36,363 bases of DNA from Deltaproteobacteria bacterium. GTDB lineage: Bacteria; Myxococcota_A; Polyangia; Nannocystales; Nannocystaceae. Below, piece after piece: positions 1 to 10,200 of this stretch (positions within the stretch are counted from its first letter, which is position 1; the number at the start of each line of letters is the position of its first letter). The translations under genes and the position numbers were made by a program. The notes beneath the pieces are model-generated. The model ran no database searches, was not told the DNA's origin, and saw only the letters and a list, made by a program, of their open reading frames with translations. The stretch spans positions 1 to 36,363 of the forward strand of contig RFGU01000033.1 of NCBI GenBank assembly GCA_003696955.1. The letters run 5' to 3'.

Positions 1-47
1 ACCTCTTCGACGAAGACGAACTCGATCTCGATCTGTCCGGGCTCTAG
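1..47 (+). CDS. C-terminal end of an unidentified protein (partial)
   Basis: Frame 3 runs open from the window edge to a TAG at 45-47 and encodes an acidic tail ending LFDEDELDLDLSGL. The alternating Asp/Glu and Leu codons look like a real protein terminus rather than random GC-rich sequence, and the next gene lies convergent on the other strand. Only about 14 residues are visible, so no function can be given. Confidence 0.5.
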   Translation, partial: LFDEDELDLDLSGL

Positions 48-86
48 ACCGAACGCACGTTGCAGCCCGTGCGTGCGGCCGACCCG

Positions 87-785
87 TCACTCGCCGAAGA
101 AGAATCCGGTGGCGATCCCCACGGAGATCGTATGTGCCATGGGCCGACCTCGGGCGGCGGGGGTCGCCACCGTGTACCCCACGTGGGGGCCGACGAAGAA
201 ACCACCTTCCCGGTAGGGGCGATATCGGCGGACGCCGGGAAAGAAGGCGTAGCCGAGATCGAGACCGAAGACCGGGCCGCCGAATCCCGACCGACCGCTG
301 CGGCCATCTTCGCGTACCGCACCGCCGCCCACGCCCACGCTCGCGCGAAGCAGCAGTTGGGCCTTCGGGATCGGTCGGAACGTCCCGTCGAGGAGCACGG
401 CGCCCTGGGCGAGGCGCTGGCGGGCGCCCGGGTTCGCGTAGCCGATCTGTCCCCAGACCCGAAGACCCAGGGCCAACCACGGCAGGACGACTTGGCCCAC
501 CGCGAGGCTGCCCGCGGGGCCGAGGAGCGGGTGGGGGGTGGACAGCTCGCGCACCCGTGCGAACCCGAGTCCCGCGTCGAGATCGGCCCGCAGATGCCAG
601 CCCGAAAAGCGCGGGACCGCAGGTGCCGGGCCCGGCGTCGCAGCCGAGGGTGGGGCCGCGCGGGCGGTCGCCGCCGAAAGGACGGGCACGAATGCGACCG
701 CGGCGCAGATGGCGTGGCGCGCGGGATGGACCGGACGCCGCCGGTGGAGAACGGCCGGCACGGGGTGGGAGCATGGAAGACGCAT
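87..785 (-). CDS. Predicted outer-membrane beta-barrel protein with signal peptide
   Basis: A 232-residue protein. A long Arg/His-rich n-region is followed by a hydrophobic stretch (about residues 26-41) ending in ATARA, which fits a Sec signal peptide cut near residue 43. The mature part is rich in Gly, aromatic and alternating polar/hydrophobic residues (VGPHVGYTV, VFGLDLGYAFF) and ends in GIATGFFFGE; the aromatic-rich end is typical of small 8-10 strand barrels. It lies divergent to the L,D-transpeptidase gene, with about 85 bases between them that must hold both promoters. The n-region is long, so a downstream GTG (codon 9) is a possible alternative start. I do not recognise a specific family; structural porin-like or OmpW/OmpA-barrel-like is the most I can say. 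Confidence 0.75.
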   Translation of the reverse strand: MRLPCSHPVPAVLHRRRPVHPARHAICAAVAFVPVLSAATARAAPPSAATPGPAPAVPRFSGWHLRADLDAGLGFARVRELSTPHPLLGPAGSLAVGQVVLPWLALGLRVWGQIGYANPGARQRLAQGAVLLDGTFRPIPKAQLLLRASVGVGGGAVREDGRSGRSGFGGPVFGLDLGYAFFPGVRRYRPYREGGFFVGPHVGYTVATPAARGRPMAHTISVGIATGFFFGE

Positions 786-869
786 CGGGGCGCGCGCAAC
801 CCCAGGACCGGCGAGGGACGTGCTTGCGGGGCGGCCCTCCCCTGACTACCTTGCGCGACCGCACCTCCC

Positions 870-2474
870 ATGCGTCCCAAGGTCCGCCGCATCGTCGACA
901 TGATCGGTTCGGCCCTCCTCGGTGGAGGCGTCGTGGCGGCCGCATACGAACTCGCTGCCGGGCCGGATGGGCGCGGTGCGCGGCTCGGGGCGGCGCAATC
1001 GGTGGAGGAGGAAGGTGCACCGCCGCAGGATCCGTCCGGAGCGGCGGCGCCCGAAGAAGCCCAGCCTCCAGAGGGTGGGGCCGGCGTCGGGACCGGTGGC
1101 GACGACCCGGCGGCGGATCTGCCGCCGTGGATGGTACCCGACGAGTCGGGCAGCTACACCGCGTTCCCTCCGATCTTCGGGGATCCGCCCCCCTTCGGAG
1201 ACGAGGAAGCCGCCGAGTACCCCGGCCACGGGCTCGTCACCAGCATGGCCGTCATCGTGCGTGAGCGGGCCGACGTCGCCTCTCCCATCGCCGGTATCCT
1301 GCGCGCGGGTACGCGGGTTCGTGTTCGTCTCGAACCCGCCTTCGGCGGCGGCTGCAAGCGGGGATGGTACGCGATCTTCCCCGGGGGCTGGATCTGCCGG
1401 GATGCCGGGCTGGCCGTGGGCAAGACGCCGCCGGACGATGCCGTGTTTCACATCCCCGAGGCCAAGGTGGACGAGCCGTTGCCGTACGACTACTGGCGCG
1501 TCAAGGACGTGATGACGCCGTTCTTCCATCGGCTTCCGAGCTATACCGAACAGGATCGGGCGGATGCTGCGGGCCGCGCCTGGTACGAGAAGCACGGCTC
1601 GCAGCCCATGCCGACCGACCCGTCCAAGCGCCCCGACGACGTTCCGGCAGTGGTCAAGGAGTACATGAATCCGGGGTATTGGATCACGCGCGCCGGGGAG
1701 GAGGTCCACGCCAAGCGACGCTTCCTGAGAACGTTGCGAGGATCGTACGTGCGCAAGTACCAGCTACACCAGCGACCGGCCCCTGACTTTCGCGGCAAGG
1801 TGCTGCCGAGGGGCGACGAGCTTCCCATCTACTTCATCCGTCGCGAAGTGAAGCTCGAACGGCGCGAAACCGACGGATCCGACGTGTTGGTCAAGACGGA
1901 CGAAACCCTCGAGCGCCTGTCCACCCATCCGTTCGTCCGCAAGATCCACATCGGTAACAAGGCCTACTACGAAGACGAAAATGGCGTCTTGCTGCGGGCC
2001 TACGCCGTGTCCAAGGCCGAGCGGATCTCGCGCCCGGTGGGCTTGGCTGCGGACGAACGTTGGATCCACGTGGATCTATCGGAGCAGACCCTGGTGGCCT
2101 ACGAGGGAGACCGCCCCGTCTTCGCGACGCTCGTATCCACCGGGAAGGAACCCGGAATGACCCCGACGGGCGTCTTTCGCGTGCAGACCAAGCACATCGC
2201 CACCTCCATGCGGGATCAGCCGGTCGAGGAGGAGGCCTACTCCATCGAGGACGTGCCGTGGACCCAATATTTCCACGCGAACGTTGCGCTGCATGGAGCG
2301 TTCTGGCACGCAGGATTCGGTTTGGTACGTAGTCACGGGTGCGTGAATCTCTCACCCTCGGATGCGCGGTGGCTGTTCGGATTCACGCGTCCTTCGCTGG
2401 CGCCCGGGTGGCATGCGGTGACGGCGAAGACCCTCTCGGCGGGGGAGGGGACCGTCGTGTACGTGACCGAGTAG
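870..2474 (+). CDS. L,D-transpeptidase (YkuD) with SH3-like domain
   Basis: A 534-residue envelope protein expected to form 3-3 peptidoglycan cross-links or to attach proteins to peptidoglycan. Residues 1-25 have a basic start (RPKVRR) and a short hydrophobic stretch, likely a signal or anchor. Residues 30-90 are an acidic Ala/Pro/Gly linker. Residues about 125-185 resemble an SH3-like cell-wall module (MAVIVRERADVASPIAGIL, then GWYAIFPGGWICRDAG). A roughly 200-residue middle region has no family I recognise. The YkuD domain covers about 395-533, with the conserved His region HGAFWH (475-480) and the catalytic motif SHGCVNLS, Cys491 being the nucleophile. All visible active-site elements are present, so it is probably active. 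ATG 870 was chosen because it gives the basic n-region; ATG 900 in the same frame is an alternative. Confidence 0.92.
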   Translation: MRPKVRRIVDMIGSALLGGGVVAAAYELAAGPDGRGARLGAAQSVEEEGAPPQDPSGAAAPEEAQPPEGGAGVGTGGDDPAADLPPWMVPDESGSYTAFPPIFGDPPPFGDEEAAEYPGHGLVTSMAVIVRERADVASPIAGILRAGTRVRVRLEPAFGGGCKRGWYAIFPGGWICRDAGLAVGKTPPDDAVFHIPEAKVDEPLPYDYWRVKDVMTPFFHRLPSYTEQDRADAAGRAWYEKHGSQPMPTDPSKRPDDVPAVVKEYMNPGYWITRAGEEVHAKRRFLRTLRGSYVRKYQLHQRPAPDFRGKVLPRGDELPIYFIRREVKLERRETDGSDVLVKTDETLERLSTHPFVRKIHIGNKAYYEDENGVLLRAYAVSKAERISRPVGLAADERWIHVDLSEQTLVAYEGDRPVFATLVSTGKEPGMTPTGVFRVQTKHIATSMRDQPVEEEAYSIEDVPWTQYFHANVALHGAFWHAGFGLVRSHGCVNLSPSDARWLFGFTRPSLAPGWHAVTAKTLSAGEGTVVYVTE

Positions 2475-2494
2475 CGCGGGCCGCGCCTGGGGCT

Positions 2495-2523
2495 TTTCCA
2501 CGCTCGCCTTCGTCGCGTATCAT
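2495..2523 (+). promoter_or_regulatory. Candidate sigma-70-type promoter for the SlyD-family gene
   Basis: TTTCCA at 2495-2500 and TATCAT at 2518-2523 are separated by exactly 17 bases. The -10 matches the consensus at five of six positions and the -35 at four. A start about 7 bases downstream would fall near 2530, only a few bases before the ATG at 2533, so the mRNA would be nearly leaderless; consistent with this, I see no Shine-Dalgarno sequence before that ATG. This is a pattern match only. Confidence 0.4.
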
Positions 2524-2532
2524 CGTGGCCGC

Positions 2533-3030
2533 ATGAACGTCGAAGAAGGCTGCGTCGTCACCCTCACGTACGACCTGACCACCGAAGACGGTGAGATCGT
2601 CGAAAGCTCCGACATCACCGGGCCGATCTCGTTCATCGTGGGGCGGGGGGCCATCATCAAGGGGCTCGACCGGCGCCTCATCGGACTTTCGGTCGGTGAC
2701 GAGCGGGACTTCGAGTTCCCGCCCGAAGAGGCGTTCGGGCGCGTCGAGGACGCCCCCATCCAGGTGATCCCGACCTCCGAACTTCCGAAGGATGCGTCCT
2801 TGCAGAAGGGCATGCGGTTCGAGGCCAAGTTGCCCAACGGGCAGCCGGTCATCTTGCAATTCGAGGAGCAGACCGATCAGGGGGCCAAGATGCGGGTGCT
2901 CCATCCCCTGGCCGGACGTACCATCGGCATGTCGATCAAGGTCGAGGCGGTTCGTCCCGCGACCGCTGCCGAGAAGGCATCGGGCCGGGTCCAGACCAAG
3001 CCGCCCGCGCCGCCCCCGAGCAGCAAGTAG
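2533..3030 (+). CDS. FKBP-type peptidyl-prolyl isomerase, SlyD family
   Basis: A 165-residue cytoplasmic protein (no signal peptide) expected to catalyse cis/trans isomerisation of X-Pro bonds and to act as a folding chaperone. The N-terminal FKBP half shows VVTLTYDLTTEDGEIVESS and then GRGAIIKGLDRRLIGLSVGD, the usual binding-pocket strand-helix pattern. The inserted-in-flap (IF) chaperone segment follows PPEEAFG, and the domain closes with HPLAGRTIGMSIKVEAVR, a SlyD hallmark. The His/Cys-rich metal-binding tail of E. coli SlyD is absent; instead there is a short Pro-rich tail (PPAPPPSSK), so metal delivery is unlikely. It is convergent with the Omp85 gene, only 22 bases away. Confidence 0.92.
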   Translation: MNVEEGCVVTLTYDLTTEDGEIVESSDITGPISFIVGRGAIIKGLDRRLIGLSVGDERDFEFPPEEAFGRVEDAPIQVIPTSELPKDASLQKGMRFEAKLPNGQPVILQFEEQTDQGAKMRVLHPLAGRTIGMSIKVEAVRPATAAEKASGRVQTKPPAPPPSSK

Positions 3031-3052
3031 CGCGGACGTTCGCCCTCGGCGG

Positions 3053-6000
3053 TCAGAAGGTCACGCCCACGTCGAAGACGAACCGGCCGTTGGGGTCGTC
3101 GGTGGGGCGGACGTTGCCCGGCCAGATGCGGTTGGGGACGAGCACGGCGTAGCCGAGGGCCACGGTGACGAGCCGGATGTCGAACTTGACGAGGTTCACC
3201 CCGACGCTCCCCCGCAGGTCCCGCGAGATGCGGACGTCCTGCCAGCGTTGCGTCAAGATCCCGAAGTCGAAGAAGAGGGAATGGGCCAACGCGCCCCCGA
3301 AGAGATCGCGGACCGAGACGACCTGCAGGGCCAGGGTACCGAGCAGGCGGATGTGACCGCCCACCGCGCGGGGGCGCAACCGGACGAACCCGAAGGCGTC
3401 CTCCACCTCCTCGACATCCACCAGCATCGTCTGCGGTTGGATGCCGCGAAGACCCAGGTCCTGGGTGCCGCCCCCGAAGTATCGCCACACCTCCGGGATC
3501 GACCGGGTCGCGGCCCCCGGGGCATTCGGCAACGGTATCGCGTGCCCGTACCGCAGGCTGTAGCGGACGTCGAGTCGATCGTCGGTGCGGGGAATGGGGA
3601 CGAAATGCTGCCACGCAAGGTCGAACTTGATCCACCAGTCCCAACCCCCGAGCCAGGGGCTTGCGATCATGGCGTCGAGACTCGCCATGAACCCGTCGTG
3701 GGGATTGAAGGCGTTGTCCACGTCCTGCCACGTGACGCCGGTCTGGAAGGCGCCGGTGTGGTCCGGCACCACCGCCTGGCGGCGGTTGACGACCGGGCAG
3801 GGCTCCATGCCGTCCGGGCCGCACCCGGCGTCCTCCCCGAATGCGGTGCGCACCAGATCCTTGGAGATGTTCGCGATTTGGAACAGGTATCCGCCGTAGA
3901 TCTGCCACTTGCGGGAGATCGGCCACTTGATCTGGGTGTCCGAGAGCACGCTGCTGATCCGGCCACGGGCCGGTGTGACGCGCTGTTGGATACGGGCGGT
4001 CGTCGAGAAGGTCAACGGTGTCGCGAACCAATGGCGGCGGGTCAGGGACAGTTGGGCGCTTCGCTCGTAGCAACTCTGGCCCGAGCACAGGGCCCGAAAG
4101 ACGTTGAAGCCCCAGTGACCCTCGAGCAGCAGGTCCCAACCGGTGCCGAACACGTTGGGCAGGGCCGGGCGCAGGAAGACGTAGAGGGGGTCGAGGGTGG
4201 CCAGGCCCATGCCGAACGCGGGGCGCATGAACACGTCCTTGGCCTCGCGCATCGTGATGACGTGGTGCACGCGGCAGTCGGTGGCTTCGTCGTCGGCAAG
4301 GTCGCACCCGCTCGGCCGCGCCCGGATGTCCACGCCGTCCGCGACACCGGTGGCGTCGATGTTGCGGGCGGTCTTCTCGACCCGTCCGACGTCGTAGGGC
4401 GCCTGCTCCTTCCAGGCGATCTCCCGACGCACGACATAGGGGCGCGTCTTGAAGTTACCGCGAAGGAGCGTGGTCCCGAACGTTCCGCGTCGTCCCTCGT
4501 AGACGGCCACTTCGGTATCCACCAGTACCGCCCCTCCGCCGGACCGGCAGATGGCCGACGATTCGACCAACCGGTCGAGTTGGGTGGCCCGTACGGTCGC
4601 GCCGTGTTCGTCCTTGGCGACGAAGTGCACCTCCGCGTCGGCGACCGGGTAGCCGCTGCGGCGATAGGTTCGGCGAATCGCTCGCGCCGTCTCGCGTGCC
4701 AGCCCTGGGCGCAGCGGGATGCCGCCCACCCGCTCGTCCTTCGGGCGTCGAAGGGGGGTGTTGCGCATGATCCGGGGAAGTCCCCATCTGCCCGTCGGCG
4801 TCGTGGGCAGTCCGCTGACGTCGCGAGTAGGGGGGATCGGCTCGGCCAGGTACACGAGTTGCTCGTGGGGGGAGGTGACGACCCGTGGTCCGGCATCGAC
4901 GACCAGGCGCACGAACAGGCGCAGTCGGTCGGTCTTGCGTAGCCGCGCGAGCCCTTCGGGGTCGAAGGCCCGTTCCAGCCACGCAGGCCGTCCCGGGGGC
5001 GCATCCCCTGGATCGAAGGTGAACGTCGCGAACGCGCCCTCGTCCCACGCCTCGGGCCAGAATGCGACCTCGTATCGCGCCCGTGCGCAAGGATAGCCCT
5101 CTTCGTGGAGCAGGCGTGCCACCGTGGCGAGGTCGGTGCGCGCGGCCGTGTCGGTCCACCGCCCCCAACGCCGAATCGATTGCTCGGATCGGAGCTTGCG
5201 CCCGATTCGCTTTCGAACCTTCACGGGGATCGTCGGGGGCATGCGTAGGTCGAGCCGTGCGATGCGGGCCGAAGGCCCTTCGTCCACGCGCATGACCATC
5301 CGCACCGGCCCCGTGCCGCCGAAGTCGGGCAAGCTGCCTTCGACGGTGGCCAGGACGTGGCCGAGGGATTGGTAGTAGATGCGGATGTGCTCGGCCTCCC
5401 GGTCCGCTGCCGCGGGCGTCGGGGGTTCCCGGCGCTTGAAGATCTGCATCTTGTCCACCAGTCGGCCGTCCGAGACGCGTTCGTTGCCGAGGATGTCCAC
5501 GCGCAGGCCACGACCGAGTCGGACGTCCACGACCAGGGGTGGTCGTCCGGGGGGCGGGTTCTGGGGGGTGAACCGGTCGTAGTTCGTTTGGACGCGGGCG
5601 TTGGGGTACGGGAACCTGAGTCCGCGGCGCGCGGCGCCGGACGTGCCGATGCGACGGACTCGCGGTTCGGCCAACTCCCGCTCCACCGCGTCCTTGGCAT
5701 TGTCGATGTCCTCCCGACGAACACGGCGAGGTAGCGGCAGGAAGGGGCTGACCGTCGGACGAAACAACCGCGCCACCCATCGCGCATCACGGGGGCCGAG
5801 GTTTCCGCGCACCTCGATGTCCTTGGGCCGCAGTCGGTACGGTTTGCCCAAATCGAGCATGATCCACAGATCGGCCTCGTCCGAAGCACGGCCACAGGCG
5901 AGGCCGAGCCGGACGTCCGCGTGGAGGAAGCCCTCGTCGAACAGGAATTTCTGCAGGCGCTCGCGTTCGCCGTGGGCCCAGACCTGGCACGCCAGGTCGT

Positions 6001-7105
6001 CGTCGGGGCAGATCGGCGGCCTCGGCGGATTGCGCAGCTCCTTGGGGTGGACGCAGCTTCCGAAGGCGAGCGAGCCGGGCCGTGCGGACATCGACAGCGC
6101 TCGCCGCACGCGACGTTCCGACAGGGGCAGGGCTCCGCGCACGCGAACCCTGCGGATGTACCTTCCGGGGGCGACGTGCACCTCGAGTCGACGGCCCTCG
6201 GCGTCTTCGAACCGGGTACGATACCCGACGAGCTGGAGCGCCTGTACGACGGCGCCGGGAACGAGCACGGATTCGTCGCCGCGCAGTCCAGCATGGGCGA
6301 GCAGGGTTCGTGCGTCCTCTCCGGGACGGAATCGTCCGGTCAGGCGGACGCCTTCGAGATTCGCCAGCAACAACTCGCTGCGCACGTCTCCGATGCCGGT
6401 GGGCCATGCCTGGAGGGCCCATCCGCCGCCGTCCTCGGGGGCGAGCACGATCCGAAAGCCTCGTTCGGCCGCGTTGTCGAGGACGAAGACGGCCAGGTCG
6501 AGGGGCAGGGTCTCGAAGACGACCTCGATGACCTCGCCACGAAGGGCATCGCGGCCGATGCCGCGCATGCGGATCCGAGCGCCGCGGGAGACGAGGACGT
6601 CGATGGCTTCGAGCACCGTACGGAACCTCGGCGCGGACGCCGCCGATGGGGCCTGCGACGCGGACGCCGTGGCGGCCTTGGACGCGGCCGCCGACGGGAG
6701 ATTCGTGGTCGTCGGTGTCGGGGCGTCGGGGGCCGTGTCGGCCGGCGACCCGGAGGCGCCCTCCTCGCCGGGGGCAGGCATGGGGGCCGGTGACGGTTCG
6801 GTGTCGCCTCCTGCGTCCGCTGCGTCCGCCGTCGGGCGGGGCGGTGCCTCCGAGCCCGTCGGCGGTGGCGGTTGGAACGCCTCGGCGGCGGCACCGAACC
6901 GTGCCGCGGCGACCTTCGCGGTCGCCGGGAACACCGGCCGGAACGTGCCCTCCGGTGCGGGGCCTCGGGCCCGAACCGTCGCGGGGAGCACCAGGCCCCA
7001 CAGGCAGGCGACGAGCAGCCACGGGCTACGTCGTCGACAACGGTTCGTGCACCCGCGGGGAGCGTGTCGGGCGAACCCGGGCGGGGGAGGTGGGCACGGG
7101 CGCAT
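3053..7105 (-). CDS. Omp85-superfamily (BamA/TamA-like) outer-membrane protein with multiple POTRA domains
   Basis: A 1350-residue outer-membrane protein. ATG 7105 was chosen over upstream in-frame starts because it yields a signal peptide (basic RRRSPWLLVACLWGLVL, cut after about residue 45), while the longer ORF would overlap tamB. Residues 46-155 form a Pro/Ala/Thr-rich linker. POTRA-like segments, recognisable by a beta strand with V-x-G-N-x followed by helices, start near residues 251, 317 (IRRVRVRGALPLSERRVRRA), 427 (DIEVRGNL), 535 (VDILGNERVSDGRLVDKM), 615, about 800 and 879 (TTLLRGNFKTRPYVVRREI). The barrel occupies about 960-1350 and ends FVFDVGVTF, the terminal aromatic signature recognised by the Bam machinery. 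BamA and TamA are about 810 and 577 residues, so this is far larger. It follows tamB on the same strand by 136 bases, so a TamA-like partner role is most likely; BamA or another Omp85 paralogue cannot be excluded. Confidence 0.9.
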   Translation of the reverse strand: MRPCPPPPPGFARHAPRGCTNRCRRRSPWLLVACLWGLVLPATVRARGPAPEGTFRPVFPATAKVAAARFGAAAEAFQPPPPTGSEAPPRPTADAADAGGDTEPSPAPMPAPGEEGASGSPADTAPDAPTPTTTNLPSAAASKAATASASQAPSAASAPRFRTVLEAIDVLVSRGARIRMRGIGRDALRGEVIEVVFETLPLDLAVFVLDNAAERGFRIVLAPEDGGGWALQAWPTGIGDVRSELLLANLEGVRLTGRFRPGEDARTLLAHAGLRGDESVLVPGAVVQALQLVGYRTRFEDAEGRRLEVHVAPGRYIRRVRVRGALPLSERRVRRALSMSARPGSLAFGSCVHPKELRNPPRPPICPDDDLACQVWAHGERERLQKFLFDEGFLHADVRLGLACGRASDEADLWIMLDLGKPYRLRPKDIEVRGNLGPRDARWVARLFRPTVSPFLPLPRRVRREDIDNAKDAVERELAEPRVRRIGTSGAARRGLRFPYPNARVQTNYDRFTPQNPPPGRPPLVVDVRLGRGLRVDILGNERVSDGRLVDKMQIFKRREPPTPAAADREAEHIRIYYQSLGHVLATVEGSLPDFGGTGPVRMVMRVDEGPSARIARLDLRMPPTIPVKVRKRIGRKLRSEQSIRRWGRWTDTAARTDLATVARLLHEEGYPCARARYEVAFWPEAWDEGAFATFTFDPGDAPPGRPAWLERAFDPEGLARLRKTDRLRLFVRLVVDAGPRVVTSPHEQLVYLAEPIPPTRDVSGLPTTPTGRWGLPRIMRNTPLRRPKDERVGGIPLRPGLARETARAIRRTYRRSGYPVADAEVHFVAKDEHGATVRATQLDRLVESSAICRSGGGAVLVDTEVAVYEGRRGTFGTTLLRGNFKTRPYVVRREIAWKEQAPYDVGRVEKTARNIDATGVADGVDIRARPSGCDLADDEATDCRVHHVITMREAKDVFMRPAFGMGLATLDPLYVFLRPALPNVFGTGWDLLLEGHWGFNVFRALCSGQSCYERSAQLSLTRRHWFATPLTFSTTARIQQRVTPARGRISSVLSDTQIKWPISRKWQIYGGYLFQIANISKDLVRTAFGEDAGCGPDGMEPCPVVNRRQAVVPDHTGAFQTGVTWQDVDNAFNPHDGFMASLDAMIASPWLGGWDWWIKFDLAWQHFVPIPRTDDRLDVRYSLRYGHAIPLPNAPGAATRSIPEVWRYFGGGTQDLGLRGIQPQTMLVDVEEVEDAFGFVRLRPRAVGGHIRLLGTLALQVVSVRDLFGGALAHSLFFDFGILTQRWQDVRISRDLRGSVGVNLVKFDIRLVTVALGYAVLVPNRIWPGNVRPTDDPNGRFVFDVGVTF

Positions 7106-7241
7106 GGAGGATCTCGGGAAAACTACCAGTAGATGGACCGTTCGTGGCCGTTCTGGACGATCCACCCGCCGGGCGCGAAACACGGCCGGCGGACCGGCAG
7201 CGTGGCGTCGGCTCCGATGGTGTTCCGATGGCTCGACGGGG

Positions 7242-10200
7242 CTAGCGCATGCTCGGGATCTCGAGGTCGACCGTGGCCTCGAGGACGCCCTGTTCGAGCG
7301 GGTCGAACACCACGCGTTGGTTGAGGTAGGAACGGCGACTACGACGCGCTTCGAGGTTGAACACGTCGAGTAGGCGCAACCGGAACGAGAGGTCCTGGTT
7401 GGAGCGCAACAAGAATCCGGGGTATCCTCGCGTATAGCCGAATCCCACCGTGGCATAACCGTAGTCGAAGTCGAACCACGTGCGGGGCGTGCGGATGTCG
7501 ATCTCGGGGCCGAGTTGTCCGAGGCGCAGGCGTACGTCGGGCATGTAGGGAGCGATCCGCGGCACCGCCCGGTCGATCTGCCGGGTCACGTTCACTTCGG
7601 CCACGTTGCCCACCACGTTCATGCCCTTGCGGGCGTAGAGCAGACCGCTCGAGGCCGGTCCCTGGACGGCCACCGTGTTGGGCACGTCGCCCGCGCCGAG
7701 CAAGAGGTAGTCGACGCAGGTGTCGGTCGTATCTTCGGCGGCGGAGTTGCGTCCGATCGTTCCCGTGTCGCACTCCCAGCGGATGGCGCGCAGCGGACCC
7801 GTCAGACGGACCGTGAAGCGGCGCGGTTGTCCTTCCACGTACACTGGCTCCTGTCGCTCGGCCACGACGTCGACGACGGCATCTTCGATGTCACGTTCGA
7901 GGATCACCCGCCCCTCCTGGATCTCGAAGGTGCCGCCTACGAACGGCAATCGCACCAGTCCCCCGGGGTCGATCTCCATGCGTCCGGCGAACTCGGGGCG
8001 GTCGTAGGTCCCCGTCGTATGGACCTCGAACCGCGCCTCGACGCCTTCGGCGATGTTGTTGTCGACGCGCAAGGGGGCTGCCGTCGCGACGTGGAGATCG
8101 AGCATCAAATCGCGAATCGCGGCAGGCGGTGGAGCATCGGGGGCTTCGCTACCGTCACCAAGGAACGAGAGCAAGCCGACGTTTTCGAGGGCGTTCTTGA
8201 CCCAGCGACCATCGTCCACGGTGAGGGTACCGCGCAATCGGGGGGGGGCGGCGCCCAACAGCTCGAGATCCGAAGAGGAGATCGTGGCGATGAGTTCTGC
8301 GCGTCCCTGGCCATCGTGGGTGCGGACGGTCACGTCGCGCAGTGTCGCGTGTAGGTCCGTCTCGGCGAGTTCCCCGGTTGCAAGGTCGAGCGCCAACCGT
8401 CCCCACAACCGCGCGCGTCCCCGCGGTCCGACGTCGACCGCCACGGCCGACGGCGGCGCACGCTGGGCCTCGACCGCCGTCGGCCCACCGATGAGGAAAT
8501 CGGTCCGACCGGGCTCGAGCCCCCGCGGACACGGAGCAACGCCGCAATAGCGCCCCTCGACCATGCCCGACCTCCATCGCATGGTCTCGATGCCGAGATC
8601 GGCATCGATGTCGATGCGATGGCGCCCGCCCGACGCGAGGACCATGCGGGCGCTTCGTACCTTCGTCGGGTCTCCGAACGTACCTTGAACCTCGAGGTCG
8701 TCGAGTCGCGCCCGACCCCGTAGCCGGACGCTACGCGGCAGGTATCCCGCGACGAGGGATGCCGGCAGATCGCCGCGGGCATATGCCGCAAACCGGCCGG
8801 CGCAGGGCCCGCGATACGTGACGTAGGTCGTGCGCCCGGCGTCGGCCAGCAGCTCCACGGCGTCTCGGTCCTGACGCATCCGTCCCGAGATGGCCAGTTC
8901 GCTACCGATCGGCCGCACCTCGATGCGGTCGATCTCGAACGGGTCGTGCTCGCCGAGGCGAACTTCGATGGGAGACCCTCCGCTCGTCTTGCGAATCGAC
9001 CCGGAGAGGTCCGGGGCGAACAGGGGGCCCTCGATGGCGAGGTCCACGGCCACGGAGCCATCGACCGTCACGTCCGGCGCGAACAGGGGCACGACGGATC
9101 CGAGATCGAGTACGCCCCGAACGATGGCACGACCAGCGGCGTCCGAGCGCCGGTGGGTACGCGAGAGCGGTGGCGCGCAGGTCGCCGTTTCGGCCGCCGG
9201 GCTGGAGATGTCGAAGACGCCGGCAATCGTGAGGGCGCGGCCGGCCGGCGTCCGCATCTCCACGGGGGCCGCGAGCCGGATCCGAGAATCTCCGATATCG
9301 GCGTGAACCCGCGTCGTCGAACAGAGAGCGTCCGGATGGGTGCACGGGGCGCGGTCTCGTCCGCGCATGGCGTTCCGGGGGACGACGAAGATGCGTTCGG
9401 CAGAGAGGTTGGCGGTGTAGCCCCCCCGGTGCGCTTGGGCGGAGGCGCAGTCCGACAGCATCGGCGACTCCGCACCGCAGGCGAGGACCTCGGCGTCGAG
9501 GCCCTCGATGCCCGCGGCCACCGGCGGTAGTTCCGTCGTTCGCCCGTGCAGGCTGCGCAGGACGTGGTCGAGCCCTACGCGCGCGAAGTAGACGTTGGCC
9601 TGGGCATCGACGGATCCATCGGAGCCGAGAGCCACCACTCCATCGATACGAGACTGGAGCGAACGATCTCGGGTGGAGAGGTCGCCCTCGACACGCACTT
9701 CGCGGTGTTCCGCCAGTGGGCCGGCCGCGGGAACGTCGTCGCTGCGGATCCGCATCTCGCCCGCTCCAAGGGCGATCCCTGCCACGTGGACGCCGACCAT
9801 TCGGATCGTGCCGTCGGCGCTCGGCCGACGCGCACTGCCGTGGATCCTGAGTCGCGTACCGTCGGCGATTTGGGCGAAAAGCGGCGATTCATCCAGCACG
9901 AGGGAGGTCAACAAGCCAACGGGAACCCCCTCGGCCTCGACGGTCACATCGAGCGGGTGTGGCTGGGCGAGTCCCACCGTGCCGCGGGCGACGACGCGAC
10001 CGATGGGCACCGTGACCTTCGGCGCGTGAAAGGGGCTCACGCGGCGGTGGAACGGTAGGACGAGGCGTTCGATGGCCAGCCGGTCGGGGGTCAGGCGGAG
10101 TTGGGCCTCCGCATCGGAGAAGGTGTGGCCGCGTACCGAAACGCGCCGTGCGAAGAGGGCCGCGCGGGCCTCGAGGGCGTCGATGGGCACGGGGGCATCG

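Noticed and set aside
2474-2486. GCGCGG-CCGCGC palindrome after the L,D-transpeptidase
   Set aside because: The one-base loop cannot form a normal hairpin, and no T-run follows.
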